Shown here: in pieces, positions 1-8,953 of the stretch
Position numbering within the stretch: position 1 is the stretch's first letter
How the letters are laid out: each line of letters starts with the position of its first letter
Notes under the pieces: generated by a model
What the model saw: only the letters and a program-made list of their open reading frames with translations
Databases searched by the model: none
What the model was told of the DNA's origin: nothing
Program-made: the position numbers and the translations under genes
From: Mesorhizobium sp. B2-7-1
GTDB lineage: Bacteria > Pseudomonadota > Alphaproteobacteria > Rhizobiales > Rhizobiaceae
Direction: 5' to 3'
Assembly: GCF_006440735.1 (NCBI RefSeq)
Contig: NZ_VFUA01000063.1
Span: 1 to 38,324, forward strand
DNA: 38,324 nucleotides

Positions 1-1166
1 GTGGGGAAGAGATTGTGCTTCTTGAAATGCTTGTTGACGGCGGCCGATAGCTGCGTCCCGCGGTCCTTGTATCGCGGAAATCCGTTCGGGTGCTTTTTGA
101 ACACCTCCAGGGCGACGCCGACGAGCGGCACCTTTCGCACCGAAGATGCGGTCTTGATCTCGCGTGGGTCCTCTGGATCCTCCCGTGGCTCCACCGAAAT
201 GTGCGGAACCTCATCATCGAGATGAATCACGCCTTTATGAAGATTTGCTAGTTCGCTCGGTCGACACCCTGTCTCGACGAACGCCAACGCAATCCCCCGA
301 GCTTCGGCATTGAGCTTCGCCAATGCGCCAGGCGCGAGAATCTTGTCTCTGATCCAGTCGGTCGGGAACGGCGGTCGGCTTCGCTTCGATTTGTCACTGA
401 AGGAGAGATCGGCGAACGGGTTCTTCTGCTCCGGAAAGCCCAAGTGGCGAAAATAATCGCTATAAAGCGTCCGAAGATTGCCCATATTGCGGTTGCCCGT
501 CGACGCCGAGCGATCGCCAGGCCCCTCCTCCGGCGCGATGCGGTCGAGCCAGTACCTGTGAACCTTGAGTGCGTCATCACGTGTGATCGTGCTCATAGGT
601 TTGTCTTCGACCAACTCAATGAACACATCGACGCTCATCTGCCGCTTGGCTTTCCAGCGCTTACGCTGGTCAGGGCTCTTGGTGCGCAGCTCGTCACGGA
701 CGATGTCGGAGAAATAAACCTTCAGAGCGTCGGATATCTTGTCTTCAGGTCGCTCGACCATGCCAGTGATGGCGTCCACGGCAGGCGACTTCGCTGGCTC
801 GCCAATGGTACTCTCTACGCGCTGCAAGATGGTTTCCAGTGGCTCCGCAGTAAGAATCTCGGCGAGCGGCCGATAGACGAAGCCGAGAGACTCGGCGCGC
901 TTGATCGCCAGCTTGTAGCGCATCCGAGCAGCCTGAGGATTTTCGCCAATCATTAGCGACGCCCAAAGCGCGTTGTCGGCCGCCTCATACATATCGCGGA
1001 CGGTCCTCGCCCTTATTCTGTCCGATGTGTCGAGCGCCTTGCGAACGAATCTGCGGCGATCATCTAGGTGGCGAACCTCCTGGGGCACGCGCCGACGGTA
1101 GTGGAAATGGCCGCCCCTGAGGTGCAGGTAGCGATCAGGATCGTGCTCTTCGCGTCTTCGTCCCAC
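1..1166 (-). CDS. Tyrosine recombinase (phage-type integrase), partial, runs off the left edge
   Basis: An open frame runs without a stop from a GTG at 1166 to the window edge (388 codons visible). The N-terminus (about residues 11-30, D-R-Y-L-H-L-R-G-G then Y-R-R-R-V-P) resembles the DUF6538-type N-terminus of some proteobacterial integrases. A SAM-like core-binding region follows. The catalytic domain begins with the box I arginine in G-C-R-P-S-E-L (R302) and the beta-strand lysine in V-R-K-V-P-L (K345). The H-x-x-R box and nucleophilic tyrosine would lie left of the window, so integrity cannot be judged. GTG was chosen because no ATG lies in frame before the conserved N-terminus and a G-rich stretch precedes it; this start is uncertain. 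The gene reads away from tRNA-His, whose 3' end is 130 bp upstream, the usual arrangement for an island or ICE inserted in a tRNA gene. Confidence 0.85.
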   Translation of the reverse strand, partial: MGRRREEHDPDRYLHLRGGHFHYRRRVPQEVRHLDDRRRFVRKALDTSDRIRARTVRDMYEAADNALWASLMIGENPQAARMRYKLAIKRAESLGFVYRPLAEILTAEPLETILQRVESTIGEPAKSPAVDAITGMVERPEDKISDALKVYFSDIVRDELRTKSPDQRKRWKAKRQMSVDVFIELVEDKPMSTITRDDALKVHRYWLDRIAPEEGPGDRSASTGNRNMGNLRTLYSDYFRHLGFPEQKNPFADLSFSDKSKRSRPPFPTDWIRDKILAPGALAKLNAEARGIALAFVETGCRPSELANLHKGVIHLDDEVPHISVEPREDPEDPREIKTASSVRKVPLVGVALEVFKKHPNGFPRYKDRGTQLSAAVNKHFKKHNLFP

Positions 1167-1182
1167 AGTCTCTGCTGCCCCA

Positions 1183-1219
1183 TTTGTATCACAATAGGTA
1201 GCACAATTTGTGACACAAA
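1183..1219. promoter_or_regulatory. Paired palindromic motif upstream of the integrase
   Basis: Two similar 13-mers, TTTGTATCACAAT (1183-1195) and TTTGTGACACAAA (1207-1219), lie with centres 24 bp apart, about two helical turns. Both are near-palindromic with TTGT/ACAA arms. They sit between the tRNA 3' end and the integrase start. That position would suit recombinase or excisionase arm sites or an operator for int; the role is inferred. Confidence 0.4.
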
Positions 1220-1296
1220 ATCGCCACTTGGCGCAAGCCTCATCATCGAATATAGCAATTTCAAAAGGAAATTCAGCCACTTAAGGGAGAAGGCTG

Positions 1297-1373
1297 TGGT
1301 ACCGTTGGCTGGGATCGAACCAGCGACCTCCGGATCCACAATCCGGCGCTCTAACCAGCTGAGCTACAACGGC
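1297..1373 (-). tRNA. tRNA-His (anticodon GTG), CCA encoded
   Basis: A complete cloverleaf reads on the minus strand from 1373 to 1297. It has a 7-bp acceptor stem closed by a G1-U72 pair, the D-arm sequence AGCTCAGCTGGTTAGAGC, an anticodon stem CCGGA/TCCGG with anticodon GTG (1339-1337), the T-loop GGTTCGATCCC, discriminator A73 and an encoded CCA (1299-1297). There is no G-1:C73 pair. That matches the noncanonical tRNA-His known from many alphaproteobacteria. Its 3' end faces the integrase, so it is the probable attachment site. Confidence 0.95.
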
Positions 1374-1444
1374 ACGCCTGCCTGAACTGGATCGAGGCGA
1401 AAGCTTCTTCCTCCGTGATCCGCTCTGTCGTTCGGCGATGCGTC

Positions 1445-1473
1445 AAATACGGGCTATCGGATTCTAATTCAAG
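1445..1473 (-). promoter_or_regulatory. Candidate promoter for tRNA-His
   Basis: On the minus strand CTTGAA (1473-1468) and GTATTT (1450-1445) are separated by 17 bp, about 75 bp upstream of the tRNA 5' end. The fit to the rhizobial sigma-70 pattern CTTGAC-N17-CTATAT is moderate, and no other good candidate was seen. Confidence 0.35.
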
Positions 1474-1521
1474 GGCCTTGATGAGGGAAAGGACGGGTTT
1501 CCTCATCCGCCTTTCGTCAAG

Positions 1522-1648
1522 GCAAAAGAAAAGGCCGGCGGGAGGAGGTGCCGGCCTTTTCCTGTTACGAGCCAGCGGGAGGAGGTGCTGGCTGTCACCC
1601 CGGAAACGGAGGGAGGAGGTTCCATTTCCGGGTATCTGGTTGTTCAAC
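1522..1648 (-). ncRNA. Candidate trans-acting sRNA of the alpha-r14/NfeR1 type with three anti-SD loops
   Basis: Three consecutive hairpins with different stems present the same 10-nt loop, which reads ACCTCCTCCC on the minus strand. Hairpin A has arms 1600-1606/1625-1631 extended by 1608-1610/1621-1623, with loop 1611-1620. Hairpin B has arms 1571-1576/1587-1592 and loop 1577-1586. Hairpin C has arms 1529-1539/1550-1560 and loop 1540-1549, is followed on the minus strand by a U-rich run, and so is also a terminator. The stems vary while the loop is invariant, so the loop is what is preserved. The alpha-r14 family of rhizobia (for example Sinorhizobium NfeR1) is defined by such CCUCCUCCC anti-Shine-Dalgarno loops. 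The 5' end is estimated. The RNA could have its own promoter or be released from the phasin 3' UTR, whose stop codon lies about 70 bp upstream. Confidence 0.8.
1529..1560 (-). terminator. Intrinsic terminator of the sRNA and phasin transcript
   Basis: An 11-bp stem (1529-1539 with 1550-1560) with a 10-nt loop is followed on the minus strand by TTTTCTTTT. It ends the candidate sRNA and probably also readthrough from the phasin gene. Confidence 0.75.
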
Positions 1649-1715
1649 CCTATCGCACGACTATTTGTCTGACGAAATGCGACGTTTTGATGCATCGCAG
1701 GGTTGTGCGCCGAAA

Positions 1716-2177
1716 TTAGGCGACCTTGGCGTCCTTCATCGCCTTCTCGAAGGCGCTCTTGACCGGCTTGGAGACATCCTCGACCGCCTTGGTGGCAACG
1801 GTCTGGAACTCCTTGGCCTGCTCGACGGTCATTTCGACGCGCTTGCGCAGGAATGCGGTCTGCAGTTCGACGACTTCCGAAAGCGTCTTGGCGCCGACCA
1901 GGGCTTCGAGATACGAGAAGCTGGCCTCGGCATTGGCGCGCAGCGCCGCGATGGCCTTCAGCGAAACGTCGCTGGAAACGGTCTTGGCGGTCTCATAGGT
2001 CGACTCCAGAACCTTCTGGGTCTCCTCGGCGCCGGTCTTCAGCTTGGCGTAAGCTTCCTTCGACTGCTCGACGCCCTTCTCGGCGAAGGCGCGGATCTGG
2101 TCGGTGGCTTTGGATGCGTCGAAGCTCGGGAATTCAACGTTCTCGATGGTCTCAGCGGTCTTGGCGGTCTTGGACAT
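1716..2177 (-). CDS. Phasin family protein (polyhydroxyalkanoate granule-associated)
   Basis: The 153-aa product is a small, Ala/Lys/Glu-rich, almost wholly helical protein without a signal peptide or membrane segment. It has the amphipathic pattern of the Phasin_2 family, with a central region around L-x-A-x-A-S-F-S-Y-L-E-A-L and a downstream V-E-L-Q-T-A-F-L-R-K. Phasins coat polyhydroxybutyrate granules and control their size and number. An acetoacetyl-CoA synthetase, which re-activates a PHB breakdown product, lies 4.5 kb away. A promoter with an overlapping palindrome lies upstream (2237-2277). Downstream is an sRNA with anti-SD loops; another such sRNA, MmgR, controls PHB and phasins in Sinorhizobium, but a link here is not shown. 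Confidence 0.88.
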   Translation of the reverse strand: MSKTAKTAETIENVEFPSFDASKATDQIRAFAEKGVEQSKEAYAKLKTGAEETQKVLESTYETAKTVSSDVSLKAIAALRANAEASFSYLEALVGAKTLSEVVELQTAFLRKRVEMTVEQAKEFQTVATKAVEDVSKPVKSAFEKAMKDAKVA

Positions 2178-2236
2178 TTTCCAACCTTTCGGGGCAGCGG
2201 CTTTGACAGAAAGCCGTCTCGTTCATGTATGATGGC

Positions 2237-2277
2237 AATATAAAGGATTTTTTGTGCATTGCAACATCTTTGTTGCA
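2237..2277 (-). promoter_or_regulatory. Phasin promoter with an overlapping palindromic operator
   Basis: On the minus strand a -35-like TTGCAA (2264-2259) and a -10-like TATATT (2242-2237) are 16 bp apart and about 60 bp before the phasin start. A perfect 6-bp inverted repeat TGCAAC-N6-GTTGCA (2260-2277) overlaps the -35. TGC-containing dyads over phasin promoters are typical of PhaR-type repression, which is released when the repressor binds PHB. That PhaR acts here is inferred. Confidence 0.55.
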
Positions 2278-2388
2278 CCGCACCATAAAAATCTTCCCAT
2301 ACGTCAGGCGCGAAGGCCGTTAACCAAGAGCCCAGAGATTTCGACCGTTGCAAGCCAGGCTTGTGGACCTTCGGGCCGCGGGCTTTTA

Positions 2389-2403
2389 TTAACAAAGCGT
2401 TAA
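2389..2403 (+). promoter_or_regulatory. Perfect CtrA-binding box before the large histidine kinase
   Basis: The sequence TTAA-CAAAGCG-TTAA fits the alphaproteobacterial CtrA full-site consensus TTAA-N7-TTAA exactly, followed by the usual C. It lies 33 bp upstream of the kinase start codon. A further GTTAAC half-site occurs near 2319. Control by the cell-cycle regulator CtrA is a strong inference but untested. Confidence 0.65.
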
Positions 2404-2436
2404 CTGAAATGCCCGCTCCGGAGGGTTGGCCCGCGC

Positions 2437-5400
2437 ATGCCGCCTGAAAACTACTCCTTCCTCGACGTCGCCGTGCTCGACGCGGTGCGCCAGCGCTTTG
2501 CCGCGGGCGATGCCTTGGCCATTTTGTCGATCGACCTCGAGCAGGTGATCTGGGCGAACGGTCCGGGGGCGTCGGTGTTCGGCTACCCGGATATCGAAGC
2601 CATCATCGGCGCCTCGGCGCGGCTGCCGCTGATCGCCCGGCGGCAGATCATGGCGACCAGCGGTTTTCCGGACATCGGCGGCGACCGCGCCATCACGGTA
2701 AGGCTGGCCACCGGCATGGTGAGCCGGGCCGTCGGCTTCCTGGCCAGCGCCGTGGCGATGCCAGATGGCGAGAAGGCAATCCTGCTCGCGGTACCGGCGG
2801 CGCAGACCAGCTCGCGCAGCCCCGGCGAAATCGCCGGCCGCGCCATCGGCGGTTTCACCGAGGCCGGGCATTTCATCGCCTTCGTCGACGCGCAAGGCGA
2901 TGTCGAAGCGGCCTCGGATGGCTTTGCGGCGCTCGGCATCGAGCCGCGGACGCTGGCTGCCCTGGTTGCGGATGTGGCGAGCAGCGGCGACCGCATCGTC
3001 AAGCGCCTCGTGCCGGGCGCCGACAGCTCCTACCCGGCCGGTTTTGCGCGGCTCACCGACACGCGCCATCTGCTGGTGGTGATCGACGAGAACCAGCTTG
3101 AAGACTCGGATGGCAACAAGGACGATCAGCCGGCTGCGGATCAGGGAAATCAGACCAGCGGTCAACAGGTTGCGGCGCCTGAGGCCGTTGTCGCTACGCC
3201 GTCAGGTGAAAGCCCGACGGTCGAGCCCGAGCCCCAGTCCGCCCTGGACAAGCCGGTGCCGGCCGCGGCGGCCGGCGAAGAAGCCGAGCAAGCCCCAGAG
3301 GCTCCAGACGGCGATGCGCGGCCCGACGCCGACAGCCGGACGTTGGCCGAGCAGCGGCCCACCCAGGCCGACCACAAGGCCAATGCCGCCGGCTCCAGCC
3401 AGCAGGCAGCCGATGCCGGCGCCGGCCAGCACGACCATTGGTATTTCAATGCCGGCAACGAGGACGCCGGGCATGCTCAACCGGCAGCGCCGGCGAAGGA
3501 CGCGCCGGAGGAGGCCGCCACGGCCGAAGGCCAGGGGCAGGATGTTGACAAAGCCGCCGCGCCAGCCCAGCCGACCGCGCCCCGCGACATCGACCGCTCC
3601 GCGCCGCCGCTTCGCTTCGTCTGGCGCACCGATGCCGAAGGCCGGTTCAGCGCGCTGTCGCCCGAATTCGCCGACATCGTCGGCCAGCCAGCCGCCGATG
3701 TGATCGGCCGCCGCTTCAGGGATGTCGCGGCCACTTTCGGCCTCGACGCATCGGGCGAGATCGCCGGCCTGCTCGACCGGCGCGATACCTGGTCCGGCCG
3801 CTCGGTGCTGTGGCCGGTGGCCGGAACCGGCCTGAAGATCCCCGTCGACCTGGCGGCGCTGCCCGTCTATGGCCGCAGCCGCGCCTTCGAGGGTTTTCGC
3901 GGTTTTGGCGTCGCGCGCAGCGCCGACGCCGTGGTCGATCCGGAGGCGCTTGGCATGGCTCTGGTGCCGAATGCCGCGCCAGCCGGCAGCGCACCGGCCG
4001 GGGCCGAACCGCCGGCGGGGCCGCAAGGCTCGGAACAGACCGAACAGTCGAAGCCTGAAGACCCCTTCCAGGGCGAAGTGCCGGCATTGACGATCGTGCC
4101 GAAGCCGGAGCGGCGCTTCGCCGACAAGGTGATAAGGCTGGCCGAACATCGCCAGCCGGCCAATGACAAGCAGCCGGGAGGCGACGCGCCGGCAAATCAG
4201 CGGGGCCTGTCGATCCTCGAGCGGAGCGCCTTCCGCGAGATCGGCGAGCGGCTGCGCAAGGACAGTGCCACACCTGCCGAGGAACGCTCCGTCGAAGCCG
4301 ACAAGCAGCCCGAGGCGGCTGTTGCCGGCGAAGACAGGGCGACGGTGGAGGAACCGGCCACCGAAACGAGGGCCGACGCAAACCAGTCGCTTGCGCCTGA
4401 CGCGGCGGAGCAAGATTCCGCGCAGGGAGCGAGCCCGGCACCCGAACCGAAGGCTTCGGAAGCCGAAGACGCGAAGGCCGAGGCGGAGACCGCGGAAGCG
4501 CAGACCGAGGCGGAGGATCAGGAAGACCTGGCGCGGCTCGACGGCATCGATGACGCCGCCGAGACTAGCGACGCCGGTCAGACCGAGACCCCGGCCGTTT
4601 CCGGCTCGCTGCTCAGCTATGCAGATGGCGAGAAATCCACCGAAGCAGCCGGCACCGAACCGGTCTCCGAGGACGAGCAGGCGCCGAGCGCCGAGCAGGC
4701 GGCCGAACCTGCCGCCGCGGAGCAGCAGCAGCCGGTGGAACAGCCTGCGGCGCAGCCGGTCGCGGCCGGGCAGCCTGACCTTAATGCGACGGCCGGCGAC
4801 GACAGCATGACCGCGGATGATTTCCGCGATGCGCAGGACAATGAGGATTGGGCAGGCTCCGACGCGGACGCCGCGACGGCCGCCGAAGAACGGCCGCAAG
4901 AAGCGGCGGCGCCGGCGCGGCCGCGCCTCGACGTACCGCCGCTCAAACTGTCGGGTTTCGTGCCATCGGCTTTTTCGACCGGAGAAGAAGCCAAGGCGCC
5001 CGATACGTCGATCCTCGCCAGGCTGCCGGTGCCGCTGCTCATCCATTCGGGCGACGTGCTGCATTATGCCAACGAAGCCTTCCTCGAACTCACCGGCTAC
5101 GATGCGCTGGACGACCTCGCCGATGCCGGGGGCCTGGGCGCGCTCTTCGCCGATCCTTACGCCGAGGACACCGCGGCGGACGAAGGCGACCACTCGCTGA
5201 AGCTCAAGACCCGCCAAGGCATGGAATTCCCGATCGATGCGCTGCTGCGCTCCGTGCCGTGGCGCGGCGGCAAGGCGCTGATGCTGGTGGTGCGGCGCTC
5301 CGGCGAGGACGATGCGGCGCATTTCACCGCCGCCAATGACGAACCGGCGCTGCAGCCGGACGTGCCGGAACTGAAGTCGCGCATCGCCGAGATGCGCACC

Positions 5401-6489
5401 ATCATCGACACCGCCACGGACGGCGTCGTGCTGATCGGCCGCGACGGCGACATCCGCTCGATCAGCCGGCCGGCGGAGGCACTGTTCGGTTTCGACAGCG
5501 ACGAGGTCGCAGGCAAGCCGTTTGCCTCGCTGTTTGCCATAGAAAGCCAGCGCGCGGCGCGCGACTATCTCGCCGGCCTTTCGGAGCCGGGCGTTGCGAG
5601 CGTCTTGAATGACGGTCGCGAAGTCATCGGCCGCGAGGCGCAGGGGCGTTTCATCCCGCTGTTCATGACCATCGGACGGCTGCCCAACGACAGCGGCTTC
5701 TGTGCCGTGGTGCGCGACATCACGCAATGGAAACGGGCCGAGGAAGACCTGACGCAGGCGCGCGCGGTGGCCGAGCGCGCCTCCTCGCAGAAGACGGACT
5801 TCCTGGCCCGCATCAGCCACGAGATCCGCACCCCGCTCAACGCCATCATCGGCTTTTCCGAGCTGATGGTGGACGAGAAATTCGGCCCGATCACCAATGA
5901 CCGCTATCGCGACTACCTGCGCGACATCAACCGGTCCGGCAACCATGTGCTCGACCTCGTCAACGACCTGCTCGACATCTCCAAGATCGAGGCTGGCCAG
6001 CAGGAGATGGACTACGAGGCGGTGTCGCTCAACGACACGCTGGCCGAGACGGTGGCGATGATGCAGCCGCAGGCCAATCGCGAACGCGTCATCATCCGCT
6101 CCAGCTTCGCCTCGCGGCTGCCGGAAGTGGTGGCGGACCTGAGAAGCGTGCGCCAGATCGCCCTCAACATCCTGTCCAACGCCATCCGCTACACCCAGGC
6201 CGGCGGCCAGGTGATCGTCTCGACCGCCTACGAAGCCTCGGGCGATGTCGTGATGCGCGTGCGCGACACCGGCATCGGCATGACCCAGGCCGAGATCGAG
6301 CAGGCGCTGAAGCCGTTCAAGCAGATCAATGCGCTGAAGCGCGGCCGCGGCGACGGCACCGGCCTCGGCCTGCCCCTCACCAAGGCCATGGTGGAGGCGA
6401 ACCGCGCCCGTTTCGCCATCACCTCGACGCCGGGCGAAGGAACCCTTGTCGAGGTTGGCTTCCCCTCGACCCGCGTGCTCGCGGAGTAA
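2437..6489 (+). CDS. Large multi-PAS sensor histidine kinase, PdhS/PleC/DivJ-like
   Basis: This is a 1350-aa soluble kinase with no clear transmembrane segment. PAS-like regions lie at about residues 10-115, 389-490, 856-945 and 985-1085. Between them are two long acidic, Ala/Pro/Gln/Glu-rich linkers of low complexity, about 230-385 and 500-850. The kinase core has an H-box H-E-I-R-T-P-L-N-A-I-I-G-F-S-E with phosphorylated His1128, an N-box with Asn1248, a D-T-G-I-G-M G1 box and a G-T-G-L-G-L-P G2 box. There is no receiver domain. The stretch after the His (F-G-P-I, then R-Y-R-D-Y-L-R-D-I) is typical of the DivK-directed PdhS/PleC/DivJ family that controls polarity and division. The CtrA box upstream fits that role. 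A GGAGG lies 12 nt before the ATG. Which family member this is cannot be settled from sequence alone. Confidence 0.85.
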   Translation: MPPENYSFLDVAVLDAVRQRFAAGDALAILSIDLEQVIWANGPGASVFGYPDIEAIIGASARLPLIARRQIMATSGFPDIGGDRAITVRLATGMVSRAVGFLASAVAMPDGEKAILLAVPAAQTSSRSPGEIAGRAIGGFTEAGHFIAFVDAQGDVEAASDGFAALGIEPRTLAALVADVASSGDRIVKRLVPGADSSYPAGFARLTDTRHLLVVIDENQLEDSDGNKDDQPAADQGNQTSGQQVAAPEAVVATPSGESPTVEPEPQSALDKPVPAAAAGEEAEQAPEAPDGDARPDADSRTLAEQRPTQADHKANAAGSSQQAADAGAGQHDHWYFNAGNEDAGHAQPAAPAKDAPEEAATAEGQGQDVDKAAAPAQPTAPRDIDRSAPPLRFVWRTDAEGRFSALSPEFADIVGQPAADVIGRRFRDVAATFGLDASGEIAGLLDRRDTWSGRSVLWPVAGTGLKIPVDLAALPVYGRSRAFEGFRGFGVARSADAVVDPEALGMALVPNAAPAGSAPAGAEPPAGPQGSEQTEQSKPEDPFQGEVPALTIVPKPERRFADKVIRLAEHRQPANDKQPGGDAPANQRGLSILERSAFREIGERLRKDSATPAEERSVEADKQPEAAVAGEDRATVEEPATETRADANQSLAPDAAEQDSAQGASPAPEPKASEAEDAKAEAETAEAQTEAEDQEDLARLDGIDDAAETSDAGQTETPAVSGSLLSYADGEKSTEAAGTEPVSEDEQAPSAEQAAEPAAAEQQQPVEQPAAQPVAAGQPDLNATAGDDSMTADDFRDAQDNEDWAGSDADAATAAEERPQEAAAPARPRLDVPPLKLSGFVPSAFSTGEEAKAPDTSILARLPVPLLIHSGDVLHYANEAFLELTGYDALDDLADAGGLGALFADPYAEDTAADEGDHSLKLKTRQGMEFPIDALLRSVPWRGGKALMLVVRRSGEDDAAHFTAANDEPALQPDVPELKSRIAEMRTIIDTATDGVVLIGRDGDIRSISRPAEALFGFDSDEVAGKPFASLFAIESQRAARDYLAGLSEPGVASVLNDGREVIGREAQGRFIPLFMTIGRLPNDSGFCAVVRDITQWKRAEEDLTQARAVAERASSQKTDFLARISHEIRTPLNAIIGFSELMVDEKFGPITNDRYRDYLRDINRSGNHVLDLVNDLLDISKIEAGQQEMDYEAVSLNDTLAETVAMMQPQANRERVIIRSSFASRLPEVVADLRSVRQIALNILSNAIRYTQAGGQVIVSTAYEASGDVVMRVRDTGIGMTQAEIEQALKPFKQINALKRGRGDGTGLGLPLTKAMVEANRARFAITSTPGEGTLVEVGFPSTRVLAE

Positions 6490-6515
6490 CCTGCCGACGA
6501 GCCGCGCCAAAGAAA

Positions 6516-6537
6516 AAGGCGTCCTGGAGGACGCCTT
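6516..6537 (-). terminator. Rho-independent terminator downstream of acsA
   Basis: A 9-bp perfect stem AAGGCGTCC/GGACGCCTT with a 4-nt loop is followed by TTTTTCTTT only on the minus strand. It therefore suits the leftward acsA transcript, which converges with the kinase gene. No U-run follows it on the plus strand. The 190 bp between acsA and this hairpin hold no gene that I can support. Confidence 0.6.
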
Positions 6538-6728
6538 GAGAAATGGGATGCTGTCACAACGGGGGCTTGAGCTGAACCTCAGGGGACGAGGAACGGGATT
6601 TCTCCCTCAAGTTACCCGCGACTATCGGGGTCGTCCCTTAACAAGTCCTTACCGGGCCGCAAAAAAGTTTACGAATGTGTACCACCCGTGAAATCTAGGT
6701 AAATTCGGCGGACATATTTTGTTAACCG

Positions 6729-8687
<1,959 letters not shown>

Positions 8688-8794
8688 GATCGCTCCTCCC
8701 AAAGCGCGTCGCGTTCGAGCCAGTTAAGCTCATCGTCGCATCTGCCATCGTCCCAGAAACGGCGCGCGATTGCGGATCGGGATCGTGCAGACCG

Positions 8795-8823
8795 CTTATG
8801 CATATTGCGGCGCAGCAGAGCAA
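8795..8823 (-). promoter_or_regulatory. Candidate acsA promoter
   Basis: On the minus strand TTGCTC (8823-8818) and CATAAG (8800-8795) are spaced by 17 bp, about 110 bp before the acsA start. The match to the sigma-70 consensus is moderate. Confidence 0.35.
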
Positions 8824-8953
8824 GATTTTGTTCGGACGAGCCACGGCTGTCGCTGCGCAAATGCCATCGCAAGGCCATAAAGACTTGAAAAGCGTCGGCG
8901 CTCGGTTACACCCGTCGGGCGATTTTATCGGCAATGAAAGCATACGGGGCGAA

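Noticed and set aside
1068..1385. Plus-strand frame of 105 codons over tRNA-His and the integrase start
   Set aside because: It spans the tRNA gene and has no ribosome-binding site or family resemblance.
1540..1620. Repeated GGGAGGAGGT considered as ribosome-binding sites or a small tandem or CRISPR-like repeat
   Set aside because: No start codons follow at proper spacing, and each copy is exactly the loop of a hairpin on the other strand, which the sRNA explains better.
3202..6510. Minus-strand open frame of 1102 codons opposite the histidine kinase
   Set aside because: It is very Arg/Gly-rich, has no recognisable domain, and lies wholly antisense to a gene with clear catalytic motifs. It reflects GC-rich codon bias.
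6516..6537. Hairpin considered as a terminator for the kinase gene on the plus strand
   Set aside because: The U-run follows the stem only on the minus strand, so it was assigned to acsA.
6638..6652. Possible second CtrA site TTAA-N7-TTAC
   Set aside because: It has one mismatch and lies between convergent gene ends with no start codon to control.
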